Source: an uncultured Faecalicoccus sp.
GTDB lineage: Bacteria > Bacillota_I > Bacilli_A > Erysipelotrichales > Erysipelotrichaceae
Assembly (NCBI GenBank): GCA_902497095.1
Contig: CABVDD010000009.1
Location: forward strand, 1-56,944
Direction: 5' to 3'
DNA length: 56,944 bases
The notes below the pieces were generated by a model that saw only the letters and a program-made list of their open reading frames with translations, ran no database searches and was not told the DNA's origin. Positions 25,525 to 33,474 of this stretch are shown piece after piece. How positions within the stretch are numbered: position 1 is the first letter of the stretch; every line of letters begins with the position of its first letter. A program made the position numbers and the translations under genes.

Positions 25525-26216
25525 GAAGATAGTCCTCCGAATCGGCGATCTCTAGACTGGAATTGTTGAATGCAATCATCTAAAGCTTTCTCATCAAAAT
25601 CAGGCCAAGCAACAGGAGTAAAAATCAATTCTGAATATGCGATCTGCCACAATAAAAAATTAGAAATTCGCAATTCACCACTCGTACGAATTAAAAGATC
25701 TATATCCTGCGAAACCATTAAATACTGCGAAAAATCATCTTCTGTCAAATCATTAGAACGCTTTTGTGATAAAACATCTTGCGTATACTTTTGCACAGCT
25801 AAAACAATTTCACGACGAGAACCATAATTTATCGCAATACAAAGCTCTAGTCCTGTATTATCCTTTGTTTGATTAACCGCTTTTAAGATTACTTTTTGCG
25901 TCTCTGATGGAAAACGATCTAATTCTCCAACAAAAGTAACCCGAATATTATTGATCATCAAATCTTTAATAAAACGATTAAAGAAAATTCCTGGCAGTTT
26001 ACAAAGATAGCTGACTTCTTCTTCAGGGCGTTTCCAATTTTCTGTTGAAAATGCATATAATATTAACTTTTCAACACCAATACGATTGGCATGAAGTGCT
26101 ACTGTTCGAATCGTATCAGCACCTTGTTTATGACCCGCCGTTCTTGGCAGCCCTTTGGCCTTGGCCCAACGACCATTTCCATCCATAATAATGGCAATTG
26201 TTTTGGGAAAACTCAT
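25521..26216 (-). CDS. uppS: Undecaprenyl diphosphate synthase
   Basis: UppS extends farnesyl diphosphate with eight isopentenyl units to the C55 carrier used for cell wall synthesis. I start it at ATG 26214-26216 with AGGAGGG upstream; 12 more upstream codons are open but overlap the frr terminator. The 231-residue protein has IAIIMDGNGRWAK (catalytic Asp), the GADTIR motif, YAFSTENWKRP, and the C-terminal DLLIRTSGELRISNFLLWQ. The frr terminator ends next to its ribosome site. Confidence 0.97.
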   Translation of the reverse strand: MSFPKTIAIIMDGNGRWAKAKGLPRTAGHKQGADTIRTVALHANRIGVEKLILYAFSTENWKRPEEEVSYLCKLPGIFFNRFIKDLMINNIRVTFVGELDRFPSETQKVILKAVNQTKDNTGLELCIAINYGSRREIVLAVQKYTQDVLSQKRSNDLTEDDFSQYLMVSQDIDLLIRTSGELRISNFLLWQIAYSELIFTPVAWPDFDEKALDDCIQQFQSRDRRFGGLSS

Positions 26217-26229
26217 ATGGAACCCTCCT

Positions 26230-26259
26230 AAAAAAATTTGCCCAATGCACATTGGGCAA
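26230..26259 (-). terminator. Internal terminator between frr and uppS
   Basis: TTGCCCAAT (26238-26246) pairs with ATTGGGCAA (26251-26259) and is followed on the minus strand by ATTTTTTT, directly joined to AGGAGGG of uppS. Confidence 0.85.
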
Positions 26260-26264
26260 GTATA

Positions 26265-26810
26265 TTACACATTTAAGATCTCTTTTTTCTTCTCATCAAC
26301 GATTTTTTCAACATCTTTGATAAAACGATCGGTTAATTTCTGAGAATCTTCCAAATTAGCCTTGCGATCATCTTCTGTTTCCTCTTTATCTTTTTTGATC
26401 AAATCGTTGGTATCACGACGAATATTACGAATTGCGACCTTAGCTTCTTCACCATATTTTTGCGCTTCTTTAGCAAGCTCTTTACGACGATCTTCAGTTA
26501 AAGCTGGAACTTGGATACGAATACAATCCGCTTCTGCCTGTGGATTCAATCCTAAATTCGCTGCTTGAATCGCTGTAGAAATTCCTTTTATGATCTGACG
26601 ATCATACGGTCTTATTACAAGCTGAGTTCCCTCTACGACTTGAATTTGTGCCATTTGATTGATTGGTGTTGGTGAACCATAATAATCCACCTGTACTCGA
26701 TCCAACATTTGAGCACTGGCACGTCCGGTACGAATCGTACGAAGATTTGATTCAAGATTTTCAATAGCGGACATCATTTTTACTTCTGCATTTTCTAAAT
26801 AATCACTCAT
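26265..26810 (-). CDS. frr: Ribosome recycling factor
   Basis: RRF splits post-termination ribosomes together with EF-G. The protein is 181 residues, the normal length. Recognisable parts are LRTIRTGRASAQMLDRVQVDYYGSPTPI (about 23-50) and the C-terminal helix region EDRRKELAKEAQKYGEEAKVAIRNIRRD. It starts nine bases after pyrH. A strong terminator follows its stop codon although uppS, cdsA and rseP continue on the same strand. Confidence 0.98.
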   Translation of the reverse strand: MSDYLENAEVKMMSAIENLESNLRTIRTGRASAQMLDRVQVDYYGSPTPINQMAQIQVVEGTQLVIRPYDRQIIKGISTAIQAANLGLNPQAEADCIRIQVPALTEDRRKELAKEAQKYGEEAKVAIRNIRRDTNDLIKKDKEETEDDRKANLEDSQKLTDRFIKDVEKIVDEKKKEILNV

Positions 26811-26819
26811 AACTTACTC

Positions 26820-27530
26820 CTATTTCTTTTTTGTAACAACGGTACCTGACACTTTTTGCGTAACCGCATTCATTATATTTCCTGGTTCATTCATATTAAA
26901 TACAACCAGGTCAATATCATTATCCATACACATACTTATGGCTGTAGAATCCATAACTTGTAATCCTTTGTTTAAAACATCCAAATAGTTTAATGTATCA
27001 AAACGTTTAGCATCCGGATTCTTTTTAGGATCACAATCATAGACCCCATCCACACCATTTTTGGCCATTAAAATCACATCGGCATCAATTTCACTGGCAC
27101 GAAGAGCTGCCGTCGTATCTGTTGAAAAATATGGTGAGCCGGTACCGGCACCAAATATCACGATACGTCCTTTTTCCAAATGACGAATAGCTCGACGTAA
27201 AATAAATGGTTCTGCAACTTTCTGCATTTCAACAGCTGTTTGTACTCTGGTTTGTACACCTTCTTGTTCTAAGGCATTTTGTACAGCTAGTGCATTTATC
27301 ACTGTTCCAAGCATACCCATATAATCAGCTTGTACTCTATCCATGCCTAAATCTGCCATCATTTTACCACGAATAAAGTTTCCTCCACCAACAACAATTG
27401 CCAATTCAACACCTAAGTTCTGTACTTCTTTTAATTCCTTTGCGAGGTTTTTTAGCACTTCAGGATCCAAAGATTGTCCATGTCCTGACAATGCCTCCCC
27501 ACTTAACTTTAATAATACACGTTTATACAT
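26820..27530 (-). CDS. pyrH: Uridylate kinase
   Basis: PyrH phosphorylates UMP to UDP. I start it at ATG 27528-27530 (MYKRVLLKLSGEAL) with GGGGAG about eight bases upstream; a TTG five codons earlier is in frame. The 236-residue protein shows VGGGNFIRG, DRVQADYMGMLGT, GTGSPYFSTDTTAALRA and the UMP-binding DGVYDCDPKKNP. It heads the pyrH-frr-uppS-cdsA-rseP unit. In most Bacillota rpsB-tsf lies immediately upstream; here they are 19 kb away. Confidence 0.97.
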   Translation of the reverse strand: MYKRVLLKLSGEALSGHGQSLDPEVLKNLAKELKEVQNLGVELAIVVGGGNFIRGKMMADLGMDRVQADYMGMLGTVINALAVQNALEQEGVQTRVQTAVEMQKVAEPFILRRAIRHLEKGRIVIFGAGTGSPYFSTDTTAALRASEIDADVILMAKNGVDGVYDCDPKKNPDAKRFDTLNYLDVLNKGLQVMDSTAISMCMDNDIDLVVFNMNEPGNIMNAVTQKVSGTVVTKKK

Positions 27531-27562
27531 AGATGATCTCCCCAATAATTCAACTCAATAGA

Positions 27563-27591
27563 ATTATACACTAATCAAAGCACAAAAAAAA
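27563..27591 (-). promoter_or_regulatory. Promoter of pyrH operon
   Basis: Minus strand TATAAT (27563-27568) in the context AGTGTATAAT, with a T-run (TTTTTT, 27586-27591) at the -35 position. The lepB promoter has the same layout. Confidence 0.6.
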
Positions 27592-27710
27592 GCAGAACTC
27601 ATTATATTGAAATATGAAAAAAGTACAAGATGAAAGACTTTAAAAAAATCTAAAGCATTCATATTTTCTTATAGGAATATAAAAGATTGCATATAGTTTA
27701 AGAACAGGTA

Positions 27711-27738
27711 CAAAAAAGAAACAGTCTTTTGACTGCTT
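27711..27738 (-). terminator. Terminator of the lysine operon
   Basis: AAACAGTC (27719-27726) pairs with GACTGCTT (27731-27738) around an AAAA loop on the minus strand and is followed by C then TTTTTT. It lies immediately after the dapH stop codon. Confidence 0.85.
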
Positions 27739-28416
27739 CTAAAGAGAACGCAAAGCTTGTACAAGAGCCGTTTTATCAGTTGCCTTTTGATCTTTTTCTT
27801 TGATGACTCTAGCAGGTGTTCCTGCCACTACAACATTTTCTGGGACATCTTCTATGACAACGGCACCAGCAGCTACAACGGCTCCCTTACCAATATGTAC
27901 ACCTTCAATCACAACCGCATTAGCACCAATCATTACATCATCTTCAACAATAACAGGTGTAGCACTGGCAGGTTCAACCACTCCTGCAAGAACCGCACCG
28001 GCTCCGATATGACAATTCTTTTTGACGATGGCTCTTCCTCCTAAAACCGCTCCCATATCAATCATGGTGTTTTCTCCAATTACTGCGCCGATATTAATGA
28101 TAGCCCCCATCATGATTACCGCATTTTTTCCAATTTGTACTTGATCACGAATGATAGCACCCGGTTCAATTCTAGCTTGTATCTCTTTTAAATTTAATAA
28201 TGGAACTGCACTATTTCGACAATCGTTTTCAATCACATAATCAAGTTCGGGATACGAATCTAAAATCGGTTTGATATCCTTCCAATCACCATAAACGATA
28301 TTGCCAAACACTCTACAATTTTTCCAGTAAATATCTTTATTGCTGTTAAATATAACTTTGACCGGTGTCTTTTTTTCGGCATTGTGTATAAAATCAATGA
28401 TTTCCTGTGCTTCCAT
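27739..28416 (-). CDS. dapH: Tetrahydrodipicolinate N-acetyltransferase DapH
   Basis: DapH acetylates tetrahydrodipicolinate, the entry to the acetylase branch of lysine/diaminopimelate synthesis. The 225-residue protein has an N-terminal alpha/beta region (MEAQEIIDFIHNAEKKTPVK) and a left-handed beta-helix of hexapeptide repeats (about 90-205, e.g. IGKNAVIMMGAIINIGAVIG) ending in AGTPARVIKEK. The N-terminal region and operon context separate DapH from the succinylase DapD. Last gene of the lysine operon. Confidence 0.95.
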   Translation of the reverse strand: MEAQEIIDFIHNAEKKTPVKVIFNSNKDIYWKNCRVFGNIVYGDWKDIKPILDSYPELDYVIENDCRNSAVPLLNLKEIQARIEPGAIIRDQVQIGKNAVIMMGAIINIGAVIGENTMIDMGAVLGGRAIVKKNCHIGAGAVLAGVVEPASATPVIVEDDVMIGANAVVIEGVHIGKGAVVAAGAVVIEDVPENVVVAGTPARVIKEKDQKATDKTALVQALRSL

Positions 28417-28420
28417 AACT

Positions 28421-29128
28421 TTATCCTTCCAACATATCTTCCATCGTATAATAACCTGGTTTCTTATTTAATACATATATTCCTGCTTTTAAAGCGCCGT
28501 TGACAAAGATTTGCCGACTTATGGCTTGATGCGTAAACTCTAATACTTCATCCTGTCCCAAATACAAAACAGTATGTTCTCCTGCCAAAGTTCCTCCACG
28601 AACAGCATGAATACCAATTTCTTTTTGACGAGCACCTACCATACCTTCTCTGCCAAACTGATGCTTATAAACTTTTTGGGGATCCATTGCATCTAATAAC
28701 TGTAATGCAGTGCCACTAGGTGCATCTTTTTTTTGATTGTGATGTTTTTCAATAATTTCCATATCAAAATCATCTTGTAATAGAGGTGTAATTTCTTGTA
28801 TTACTTTTGTTAAGATCGCAATACCAATTGAATAATTTGCCGAATAAAACACCGCATTATTTTTGGATAATGATATAAGTTTTTCTTTATCATTCTCGTT
28901 TAAACCAGTTGTGCCATAAACCAGTGCAGCATTTGTCTTTTGAACATAATCAACAACCCAATCCAAATTATCTCGATGACTAAAATCAATAACTAGATCT
29001 GTCTGCTGGGCGAACAATTTTTCTTTATCCGTAATATCAAATAAGCCTAATACATGCATTCCTTTTGATTGTGCTGTTTGTGCTAACAAGGTTCCCATTT
29101 TACCTTTGCCAATGATTGCTACTTGCAT
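28421..29128 (-). CDS. dapB: 4-hydroxy-tetrahydrodipicolinate reductase
   Basis: DapB reduces the DapA product to tetrahydrodipicolinate with NAD(P)H. The 235-residue protein has the Rossmann start VAIIGKGKMGTLLAQ (residues 3-17), the GTTGL loop and the catalytic EKHHNQKKDAPSGTAL (about 147-162). It is a short family member. It overlaps dapA by ten bases, in step with the tight packing of the operon. Confidence 0.96.
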   Translation of the reverse strand: MQVAIIGKGKMGTLLAQTAQSKGMHVLGLFDITDKEKLFAQQTDLVIDFSHRDNLDWVVDYVQKTNAALVYGTTGLNENDKEKLISLSKNNAVFYSANYSIGIAILTKVIQEITPLLQDDFDMEIIEKHHNQKKDAPSGTALQLLDAMDPQKVYKHQFGREGMVGARQKEIGIHAVRGGTLAGEHTVLYLGQDEVLEFTHQAISRQIFVNGALKAGIYVLNKKPGYYTMEDMLEG

Positions 29129-30003
29129 AAGCCAACCTCTCGAAGCGCATCATGCAATCTCTTCTGATTTTCTAAAGACATTTCACAAAGCGGCAAACGA
29201 TATCCACCAACAGGCATACCCATTAAGCGCATAGCTTCTTTTACTGGTATCGGATTGACTTCACAAAATAAGGCATGAATCACATCTAAATATTTTAATT
29301 GCAGCTGCAAGCTTTCTTTTACTTTTCCTTCATGGAACAACTCAACCATATCATGCGTCTGTTTTGGTAATATGTTACTTAAAACACTGATGACACCGCT
29401 GGCTCCAATTGACAAAAGACTGGTAATCATATCATCATTACCCGAATACATGGCAAAATCATCATTGATATATCGGGCAATGGATGTCGCATAAGAAATA
29501 TTTCCGCTAGCCTCTTTAATACCACAAATATTAGGATGTTGACTTAAAACTTTAACGACTTCTTCTGAAATCATACAACCTGTTCTACCAGGAATATTAT
29601 ATAGGATGACAGGACAATCTGCGGCATCGGCACAAACTGTAAAATGGCGAATCATTCCTTGTGTATTAGCTTTATTATAATAAGGGGAAATCAACAATAA
29701 AGCATCTGCCTTCATTTTGGAATATTTGATGCTTTTTTCTAATTGTGTTTGCGTACTGTTTGAGCCGGCACCCACAATAACAGGAACTCTTCCATGTACT
29801 TTATCAATGGTAAAACGCGCTACTTCATCATCTTCTTCATGTGTCATAGTTGTACTTTCACCGGTTGTCCCCAATACTAAAATTCCATCGGTTCCATTTT
29901 TGATTTGACATTCAATTGTTTCTTCCAATCGTTGAAAATCGACACTTTCATCTTCTTTAAACGGTGTAACCAAAGCTACGATACTACCTTTAATTGGTTT
30001 CAT
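29119..30003 (-). CDS. dapA: 4-hydroxy-tetrahydrodipicolinate synthase
   Basis: DapA condenses pyruvate with aspartate semialdehyde. I start it at ATG 30001-30003 (MKPIKGSIVALVTPF) because AAAGGAGA lies ten bases upstream; the frame is open 11 codons further. The 294-residue TIM barrel has GTTGESTTM, ILYNIPGRTG (catalytic Tyr) and NICGIKEASGN (Schiff-base Lys near residue 163). It overlaps the last codons of dapF by 14 bases. Confidence 0.97.
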   Translation of the reverse strand: MKPIKGSIVALVTPFKEDESVDFQRLEETIECQIKNGTDGILVLGTTGESTTMTHEEDDEVARFTIDKVHGRVPVIVGAGSNSTQTQLEKSIKYSKMKADALLLISPYYNKANTQGMIRHFTVCADAADCPVILYNIPGRTGCMISEEVVKVLSQHPNICGIKEASGNISYATSIARYINDDFAMYSGNDDMITSLLSIGASGVISVLSNILPKQTHDMVELFHEGKVKESLQLQLKYLDVIHALFCEVNPIPVKEAMRLMGMPVGGYRLPLCEMSLENQKRLHDALREVGLCK

Positions 30004-30808
30004 ATAAGTATTCTCCTTTCGCAATACATTGTGCATTTCCTGTCATATATACGTCTAAGTTATCATCAATATCAATTTTTAAATGTCCTTTAGGAAGTAT
30101 TACATCAACACTATTTTTACAAAGTCCCAATTGATGGGCGCATACTACACTTGCACAAGCTCCTGTTCCACAAGCCAGTGTCATACCACAGCCTCTTTCA
30201 TAAGTCTGCATTTGAATATGTGTTTCATCAATACATTTGACAAAGTTTACATTGGTCTGTAATGAAAACATAGGATCTTCGCAAATGATTTTTCCATCCT
30301 TTTGCATTCTTTCCAAATTTAACTCATCAACAAAAACTACAGTATGAATCGTACTTTGAAAAAAAGTATATAATTGATACTGGCGATCTTCTATCACATA
30401 AGGATAATTCCATATGGCACAAGATGTACCTATACGATTTAAATCATCAAAGATCGGTTTTGACATATTAACCTGAAAATTATGATTCTCTAATACTCGA
30501 ATCTTTTTATCACCTGCCAATGTTTTTACAATAAATTCATTTTTATGAATGATACCTTTGTCTAAACAGAATTGAGAAAAACAGCGAATTCCATTTCCAC
30601 ACATAGGTGCCCTGGAGCCATCCTGGTTATAATAAATCATCTCTAGAGGTTCTTTTCTAACAACGATGAATCCATCCGCACCAATTCCAGTATGTCGATC
30701 ACAACTCTGGACAATCAGATCAAATAATATTTCCGGATAAATTTTCTCTTCTTCTACAAGAATAAAGTCATTACCACATCCGTGATATTTTCTAAATGGG
30801 ATCTTCAT
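29990..30808 (-). CDS. dapF: Diaminopimelate epimerase
   Basis: DapF interconverts LL- and meso-diaminopimelate. Two ATGs three codons apart are possible (30817, 30808); I prefer 30808 because AGGGG then lies nine bases upstream. The protein has FRKYHGCGNDFILVE at the start, the first catalytic Cys in CGNGIRCFSQ and the second in ACGTGACASVVCAH (about 212-225). Both halves of the pseudo-dimer are complete. It overlaps the 3' end of lysA. Confidence 0.96.
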   Translation of the reverse strand: MKIPFRKYHGCGNDFILVEEEKIYPEILFDLIVQSCDRHTGIGADGFIVVRKEPLEMIYYNQDGSRAPMCGNGIRCFSQFCLDKGIIHKNEFIVKTLAGDKKIRVLENHNFQVNMSKPIFDDLNRIGTSCAIWNYPYVIEDRQYQLYTFFQSTIHTVVFVDELNLERMQKDGKIICEDPMFSLQTNVNFVKCIDETHIQMQTYERGCGMTLACGTGACASVVCAHQLGLCKNSVDVILPKGHLKIDIDDNLDVYMTGNAQCIAKGEYLYETN

Positions 30809-32072
30809 TACATACATCCCCTCTCACTAATTCTTCTAAAGTTTCTCTTTTAACGACCAATCGGCTTTTTTTGTCTTTAACAAACACTACTGCCGGTCTT
30901 AAATTACGATTGTAATTATTAAACATGCTAAAGCCATAAGCGCCTGTAGAATAAACCATTAAAAGATTGCCTCTTTGACATGGTGGCAAAAGTATAGAAT
31001 CAATTAAAATATCCCCTGATTCACAACATTTGCCGGCAACACAAACCGTTTCCGTTTTTTTCAGATCCATGTGATTGACTATATCAGCATCATATTGTGC
31101 CTGATATAAGCTAGGCCGTATATTATCCGACATGCCTCCATCGACAAACACATACTTTTTATGAGGCGTTTCTTTTGTGAATCCTACCGAATATAAAGTA
31201 GAACCTGCTTCGGCAACAATGCTTCGACCGGGCTCAATCAAAATTTTTTGAATATTTGTATAATACATTTTTTGCATTTTTTCACAGGTTTTCAATATTA
31301 AAGTACTAAAAACAGAAATAGGAATCGGTTGATCTTCTTTTGTATAATGAACCGCAAAACCACCACCTAAATTTAATGTTTTACATTCAATCCCCTTATT
31401 TTTCATAGTTTGAACCAAAGAAAACATCGTTTCAATTTCTTTGACAAATGCTTCTTTTTCAAAGATTTGTGATCCTATATGTGCATGAAATCCATCAAAA
31501 ACAATATGATCTGATTTCTTTAATGCTTGTATCAAATCCACGATTTCTGATAAAGAGTCTAGATGAATACCAAATTTTGAATCAATATTGGCTGTTTGAA
31601 TATATTCATGTGTATGTGCTTCAATACATGGATTGATTCGCAACAATACATGTAAAATATGATCTCTATCTTTCATCTCTTCTACTAAAAGATAGGCTTC
31701 CTGTAAATTATCGACAATAAACGTTTCTACTTTATTATCCAAGGCAAACTTTATCTCTTCTACTGTTTTATTATTTCCATGAAAATATATACGTTTAGGT
31801 GATATGCCGGCTTTTAACGCCGTATACAATTCTCCCATAGAAACAACATCAACACTGAGTCCTTGCGTGCAGATCAATCGTAACATCTCAATACAACTGA
31901 AGGCTTTAGAAGCATATAAAACTTCTGTATGAAAGGCATCGCAGGAAAAATTTTTAATATATTCTTGACATTGGTGTATCAATTTTTCTTCATCATATAC
32001 ATAGAGTGGTGTTCCATATCTTTCTTTTAAATCTGTAACAGGAACGCCAGCTACTTTTAATACGGCATCCAT
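30792..32072 (-). CDS. lysA: Diaminopimelate decarboxylase
   Basis: LysA decarboxylates meso-DAP to lysine, a PLP enzyme. I start it at ATG 32070-32072 after AGGAGGG; the 16 upstream open codons run into the riboswitch terminator. The 426-residue protein has the PLP lysine in LYASKAFSCIEM, HIGSQIF, LNLGGGFAVHY, GRSIVAEAGSTLY and the active-site CESGDIL. Being first behind the riboswitch, the last enzyme of the pathway is the most promoter-proximal. Confidence 0.97.
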   Translation of the reverse strand: MDAVLKVAGVPVTDLKERYGTPLYVYDEEKLIHQCQEYIKNFSCDAFHTEVLYASKAFSCIEMLRLICTQGLSVDVVSMGELYTALKAGISPKRIYFHGNNKTVEEIKFALDNKVETFIVDNLQEAYLLVEEMKDRDHILHVLLRINPCIEAHTHEYIQTANIDSKFGIHLDSLSEIVDLIQALKKSDHIVFDGFHAHIGSQIFEKEAFVKEIETMFSLVQTMKNKGIECKTLNLGGGFAVHYTKEDQPIPISVFSTLILKTCEKMQKMYYTNIQKILIEPGRSIVAEAGSTLYSVGFTKETPHKKYVFVDGGMSDNIRPSLYQAQYDADIVNHMDLKKTETVCVAGKCCESGDILIDSILLPPCQRGNLLMVYSTGAYGFSMFNNYNRNLRPAVVFVKDKKSRLVVKRETLEELVRGDVCNEDPI

Positions 32073-32086
32073 TTGCACCCTCCTAT

Positions 32087-32286
32087 AAAAAACGACAGGA
32101 TGACTATCCTGTCGGTACAATCAAAATCGTACGATAGCCCTCCTACAAACGTAGACAGTCCGATAAATATTCTTTATCGACCCACCATTTTTTCATGCCC
32201 GAAAAAACAGTTCGGCAAAGTTGCCTCCAAAATGGATCAAACGCTTGCCAGCTTTCCATTTTCTCATCGTCTTTGCACCTCTATCA
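32087..32286 (-). ncRNA. Lysine riboswitch (L box)
   Basis: On the minus strand the aptamer begins with GATAGAGGTGC (32285 downward) and ends GGAGGGCTATC (to 32133), so GATAG and CTATC close helix P1; both segments match the known Bacillus lysC riboswitch. GCCGAA and GGACTGTC of the core are present. The platform is a terminator: CGACAGGAT/ATCCTGTCG (32093-32101 with 32106-32114) then TTTTTT. GGATAG of the terminator can instead pair with the P1 strand CTATC, helped by GTAC/GTAC, as an antiterminator. Lysine binding should switch the operon off. Confidence 0.93.
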
Positions 32287-32293
32287 TGAAAAA

Positions 32294-32322
32294 ATTATAC
32301 ATAAATTGAAAGAAAATGTAAA
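32294..32322 (-). promoter_or_regulatory. Sigma-A promoter of the lysine operon
   Basis: Minus strand TTTACA (32317-32322), 17-base spacer, TATAAT (32294-32299). The start of transcription falls about 32287, just before the aptamer. Confidence 0.85.
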
Positions 32323-32328
32323 TAGTTT

Positions 32329-32357
32329 TTGAAAATTTTCATTTTTTCCGATAAAAT
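32329..32357 (+). promoter_or_regulatory. Sigma-A promoter of the M20 deacetylase gene
   Basis: Plus strand TTGAAA (32329-32334), 17-base spacer, TAAAAT (32352-32357), six bases before the ATG. The -35 boxes of this promoter and the lysine operon promoter are six bases apart. Confidence 0.8.
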
Positions 32358-32363
32358 ATCCAT

Positions 32364-33452
32364 ATGTTAGAAAAAATAAGAAAATTTAGAAGAGATCTTC
32401 ATCAGATTCCTGAGTTAGAATTGGTGCTGCCCAAAACTAAACAATATGTATTGGACGCTTTAGATGGATTGGATTGCCAAATTGAATCACCTATCGAAAG
32501 TTCTGTTGTAGCATTTTTTAATAACGATAAAGCAAATACAATTGCCTTTCGAAGCGATATGGATGCTCTGCCTGTACAAGAAATGACAGATATTTCTTTT
32601 AAAAGCAAACATCAAGGATGCATGCATGCTTGCGGACACGATGGTCATATGGCATTATTGTTAGGATTTGCTCATGTATTAAATACTTTTTATAAAGAAC
32701 TTTCCTGTAATGTATTATTGATTTTTCAACCAGGTGAGGAATCTCCTGGAGGAGCAAAACTAATATGTCAAAGCAAGATATTGGAAAAGTATAAAGTCAA
32801 AGAAATTTATGGCACACATCTGTGGCCTTTTCTTCCTGCTGGACAGATCGCAACGATACCTGGTGCTATGATGGCCAGAAGCAGTGAAGTCAACATTGAT
32901 ATTTTTGGAAAAACAAACCATGCGGCAAAATATAAAGAAGGAATTGATGCATTAGAAATTGGCGCTCGTTATCTTTTAGACCTTTATCATATGGAATCTC
33001 AAATCGATTCGAAATACGCTCGTCTACTTAGATTTGGAAGAATAGAAAGTGGTACAGTGCGTAATGTTGTCAGTGATCATTGTCATTTAGAAGGTACCAT
33101 GCGGGCATTGGATGAAGATATTTATCAATACTTAAAAAATCAGTTGTATATTTGCGCTGATGCTTATCCAGAGGCTAACTTTCAGTTTTCTATCAGCGAA
33201 GGATATCCTGTTGTATATAATGATATAAAACTAGTTTGTAAAATACAGAGATTTCTTGATTCTCTTTTGATTCTTGATACACCCGAAATGATTTCTGAAG
33301 ATTTTAGCTGGTATCAACAATATGTTCCTGGAGTATTTTTCTTCTTAGGTACTGGCACTGATATTCCATTACATAATTCTCACTTTGATTTTGATGAATC
33401 TATTTTACTAAATGGACTACAAACTTATACAGAAATTGTTAAAAATGCATAA
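32364..33452 (+). CDS. M20 family amidohydrolase, probable N-acetyldiaminopimelate deacetylase
   Basis: This 362-residue zinc peptidase-like enzyme starts LEKIRKFRRDLHQIPELEL. Metal-site motifs: FRSDMDALP, HACGHDGHM, QPGEESPGG (catalytic Glu), THLWP and a C-terminal HNSHFDFDE. M20 amidohydrolases of this subgroup include hippurate and amino-acid deacylases and YkuR, the N-acetyl-LL-DAP deacetylase. Because it is divergent from an acetylase-type DAP operon that lacks a deacetylase, the DAP role is the best inference. It has no ribosome site and no leader, so it is not under the riboswitch. Confidence 0.8.
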   Translation: MLEKIRKFRRDLHQIPELELVLPKTKQYVLDALDGLDCQIESPIESSVVAFFNNDKANTIAFRSDMDALPVQEMTDISFKSKHQGCMHACGHDGHMALLLGFAHVLNTFYKELSCNVLLIFQPGEESPGGAKLICQSKILEKYKVKEIYGTHLWPFLPAGQIATIPGAMMARSSEVNIDIFGKTNHAAKYKEGIDALEIGARYLLDLYHMESQIDSKYARLLRFGRIESGTVRNVVSDHCHLEGTMRALDEDIYQYLKNQLYICADAYPEANFQFSISEGYPVVYNDIKLVCKIQRFLDSLLILDTPEMISEDFSWYQQYVPGVFFFLGTGTDIPLHNSHFDFDESILLNGLQTYTEIVKNA

Positions 33453-33474
33453 AAGAGCACAACCGTGCTCTTTT
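33451..33474. terminator. Bidirectional terminator between M20 gene and cupin gene
   Basis: AAAAGAGCAC (33451-33460), loop AACC, GTGCTCTTTT (33465-33474). The stop codons of both converging genes overlap its ends. Confidence 0.92.
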
